Source: Pseudarthrobacter sp. C4D7
GTDB lineage: Bacteria > Actinomycetota > Actinomycetes > Actinomycetales > Micrococcaceae
Length of the DNA stretch: 64,000 bases
NCBI RefSeq assembly: GCF_013359725.1
Contig: NZ_JABFMW010000009.1
Coordinates: 62,001-126,000 of the forward strand
Reading direction: 5' to 3'
Positions 62,343 to 64,000 of this stretch are shown here, one piece after another. A model generated the notes under the pieces. That model was not told the origin of the DNA and ran no database searches. It saw only the letters and a list, made by a program, of their open reading frames with translations. The position numbers were made by a program, and so were the translations under genes. Position 1 is the first letter of the stretch, and every line of letters begins with the position of its first letter.

Positions 62343-64000
62343 ACCTCCACCTCCCTGCAGGATTCCGCCGGCACAGCAATCCCGGTACCCCCGGCCGCCA
62401 AGAAAATCCCCACCGAGCGCACCCACCACGGGGAAACGTTCGTGGACAACTACGAGTGGCTGCGGGACAAGGAGTCGCCGGAGGTCGTAGAGCACCTGCG
62501 GGCTGAAAACGCCTACCAGGAGGCCGTCACCGCCGGCCAGGAACCGCTGTGCGAGGCCATCTTCCAGGAGATCAAGGGCCGCACCCAGGAAACCGACCTG
62601 TCCGTCCCGCACCGCAAGGACGGCTGGTGGTACTTCAGCCGCTCGGCCGAGGGCAAGGAGTACGGCATCCACTGCCGCGTGAAGGCACAGGACACCGGAG
62701 ACAAGGTGGCCGACTGGACGCCGCCGGCCGTGGAAGCCGGAGTGGGCATTCCCGGCGAAGAGGTCCTGCTGGACGGCAACGTGGAGGCCGAAGGCAAGCC
62801 ATTCTTCTCCATCGGCGGCACCGCCGTCACCGTGGACGGCACCCTGTACGCCTACGCCGTGGACAACGCCGGCGATGAACGCTTCACCCTGCGGATCAAG
62901 GACCTGCGCACCGGTGAACTGCTGCCGGACGTCATCGAGAACATCTTCTACGGGGTTGCCTTTTCCCCTGACGGCACCCGCCTTTTCTACACAGTGGTGG
63001 ACGAGTCCTGGCGGCCCTACCAGGTCAAGGCGCACGTCCTGGGCACGCCCGTATCCGATGACGTGGTGGTGTTCCAGGAGGACGACGCCGCCATGTGGCT
63101 GGGCTTCGAGCTGTCCGCCGACCGGCGCCACCTGGTGCTGGGGATCGGCTGCTCGGAGTACAGCGAAACCAGGCTGATCCGGTTCGACGACCCCGCGCAG
63201 GAGGTCACCACCGTGATTTCCCGCGACGAGCGGGTCCTGTATGAGGCAGAGCCTTTCCTGCTGGACGGTCAGGAACGCATCCTCCTCACGCACAACCGCG
63301 GCGCCATCAACTCCATGGTCTCCCTGGCTGACCCGGCCGAGCTGGACAAGCCGCTGGCCGAGCAGTCCTGGCAGACCGTCGTCGGGCATTCCGACGACGT
63401 CCGCGTCAATGGCGCGGGCGTCACCGCCACGCACCTCATCGTGTCCATCCGCAAGGACACCATCGAGCGCGTGCAGGTGATGGGACTGGCCGGGCTGGGC
63501 ACGTCCGCCCAGCAGGAGCCAGTGGAACCGGCGTTCGACGAGGAGCTCTACACCGCCGGGGTGGGCGGCTCTGACTACTCGGCACCCGTCATCCGGCTGG
63601 GCTACACGTCCTACTTCACGCCGTCGCGCATTTACGATTTCGTGCTGCCCACACCGGAGCAGCCGGCCGGCGAACTGCTGCTGCGCAAGGAAAGTCCCGT
63701 CCTGGGCGGCTACGACGGCAGCGACTACGTTGCCACGCGGGAATGGGCCACCGCCGGCGACGGCACCCGCATCCCGCTGTCCGTCCTGCGGCACAAGGGC
63801 GTCAAGCAGGATTCGACGGCGGCGGGCCTGGTGTACGGGTACGGCTCCTATGAGATGAGCATGGACCCGGGATTCGGCATCGCCCGGCTGTCGCTGCTGG
63901 ACCGCGGCGTGGTGTTCGTAATCGCGCATATCCGCGGCGGCGGCGAGCTTGGCCGGCACTGGTACGAGGACGGCAAGAAGCTCACCAAGAAGAACACCTT
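62340..64000 (+). CDS. Oligopeptidase B/S9 family peptidase (N-terminal part)
   Basis: The gene runs off the right edge, leaving about 553 residues. THHGETFVDNYEWLRDKESPEVVEHLRAENAYQE is the classic prolyl-oligopeptidase/OpdB N-terminus, followed by a beta-propeller (repeated FSPDGTRLFYTVVDESWRPYQV and DDVVVFQEDDAAMWLGFELSADRR) and the start of the alpha/beta hydrolase part, YGYGSYEMSMDPGFGIARLSLLDRGVVFVIAHIRGGGELG. The catalytic Ser (GxSxG) would be just past the window edge. It cleaves small peptides after basic residues in the cytoplasm. Confidence 0.92.
   Translation, partial: MTSTSLQDSAGTAIPVPPAAKKIPTERTHHGETFVDNYEWLRDKESPEVVEHLRAENAYQEAVTAGQEPLCEAIFQEIKGRTQETDLSVPHRKDGWWYFSRSAEGKEYGIHCRVKAQDTGDKVADWTPPAVEAGVGIPGEEVLLDGNVEAEGKPFFSIGGTAVTVDGTLYAYAVDNAGDERFTLRIKDLRTGELLPDVIENIFYGVAFSPDGTRLFYTVVDESWRPYQVKAHVLGTPVSDDVVVFQEDDAAMWLGFELSADRRHLVLGIGCSEYSETRLIRFDDPAQEVTTVISRDERVLYEAEPFLLDGQERILLTHNRGAINSMVSLADPAELDKPLAEQSWQTVVGHSDDVRVNGAGVTATHLIVSIRKDTIERVQVMGLAGLGTSAQQEPVEPAFDEELYTAGVGGSDYSAPVIRLGYTSYFTPSRIYDFVLPTPEQPAGELLLRKESPVLGGYDGSDYVATREWATAGDGTRIPLSVLRHKGVKQDSTAAGLVYGYGSYEMSMDPGFGIARLSLLDRGVVFVIAHIRGGGELGRHWYEDGKKLTKKNT

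Noticed and set aside
62325..63959. 544-codon minus-strand open frame opposite the S9 peptidase gene
   Set aside because: Shadow frame; the plus-strand translation has the oligopeptidase B N-terminus and beta-propeller.

Overview
The window is high-GC DNA with dense, ATGA-overlapping genes, TANNNT -10 elements, leaderless GTG starts and actinobacterial families (LCP protein, class F sortase, IdeR-type iron box, ANTAR regulator, DUF2254, PAS/ANTAR). Together these point to a chromosomal segment of an Arthrobacter/Pseudarthrobacter-like member of the Micrococcaceae. I see no rRNA, tRNA, CRISPR array, transposase, phage gene or replication origin. Two small palindromic intergenic repeats flank the phoD gene.

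Layout. 1-1.6 kb: the end of an arsenic locus (arsC, a Cys-tailed flavoprotein). 1.7-11.8 kb: ion homeostasis and envelope genes (large APC permease, TrkH, a CPA1 antiporter next to a flavin monooxygenase remnant and an intact monooxygenase, YceI, a CDP-alcohol phosphatidyltransferase, a Usp-FluC-FluC operon). 12.0-20.8 kb: a secreted PKD protein, DUF2254, cold-shock protein, APC permease, class A PBP and MarR regulator. The csp and PBP genes share a near-identical promoter/operator module. 20.9-27.2 kb: a sulfide/persulfide detoxification locus built like the staphylococcal cst system: a CsoR-family repressor lacking the copper-ligand His, rhodaneses, a TauE exporter, thioredoxin and a persulfide dioxygenase-rhodanese fusion, followed by an MFS transporter.

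27.2-37.3 kb: a ten-gene minus-strand operon, most junctions overlapping by 4-8 bp. It carries an SPW membrane protein, a CU044_2847/Trypco1 protein, a phosphoribosyltransferase-hydrolase fusion, an erythromycin-esterase-like protein, acetyl-CoA synthetase, a two-subunit 2-oxoacid dehydrogenase E1 with E2 (two E3-binding domains, no E3), an acyl carrier protein and a membrane-anchored hydrolase. This is the most unusual block and looks like an acetyl-CoA/stress module.

37.5-50.4 kb: two tandem secreted phosphoesterases, a VIT1-type transporter, an iron(III) ABC importer under an IdeR-like box, NhaA, and a CHRD protein with a class F sortase. 50.4-55.1 kb: a PAS/ANTAR regulator, then a copper operon (CopZ, CopB-type ATPase, DUF6153, DUF305) with a CsoR-type operator but no local csoR. 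55.2-64 kb: LMW phosphatase, LCP protein, PhoD, histidine phosphatase, NAD(P)HX dehydratase, Hsp20, a Pro-rich small protein and a truncated oligopeptidase B.

Common theme: metal, sulfur, ion and envelope stress. Three operators of the form ATACCCC-N2/3-GGGGTAT lie between -35 and -10 elements, tying the sulfur and copper loci to CsoR-family repression. All functional calls come from reading translated sequence by eye; no database search was run.
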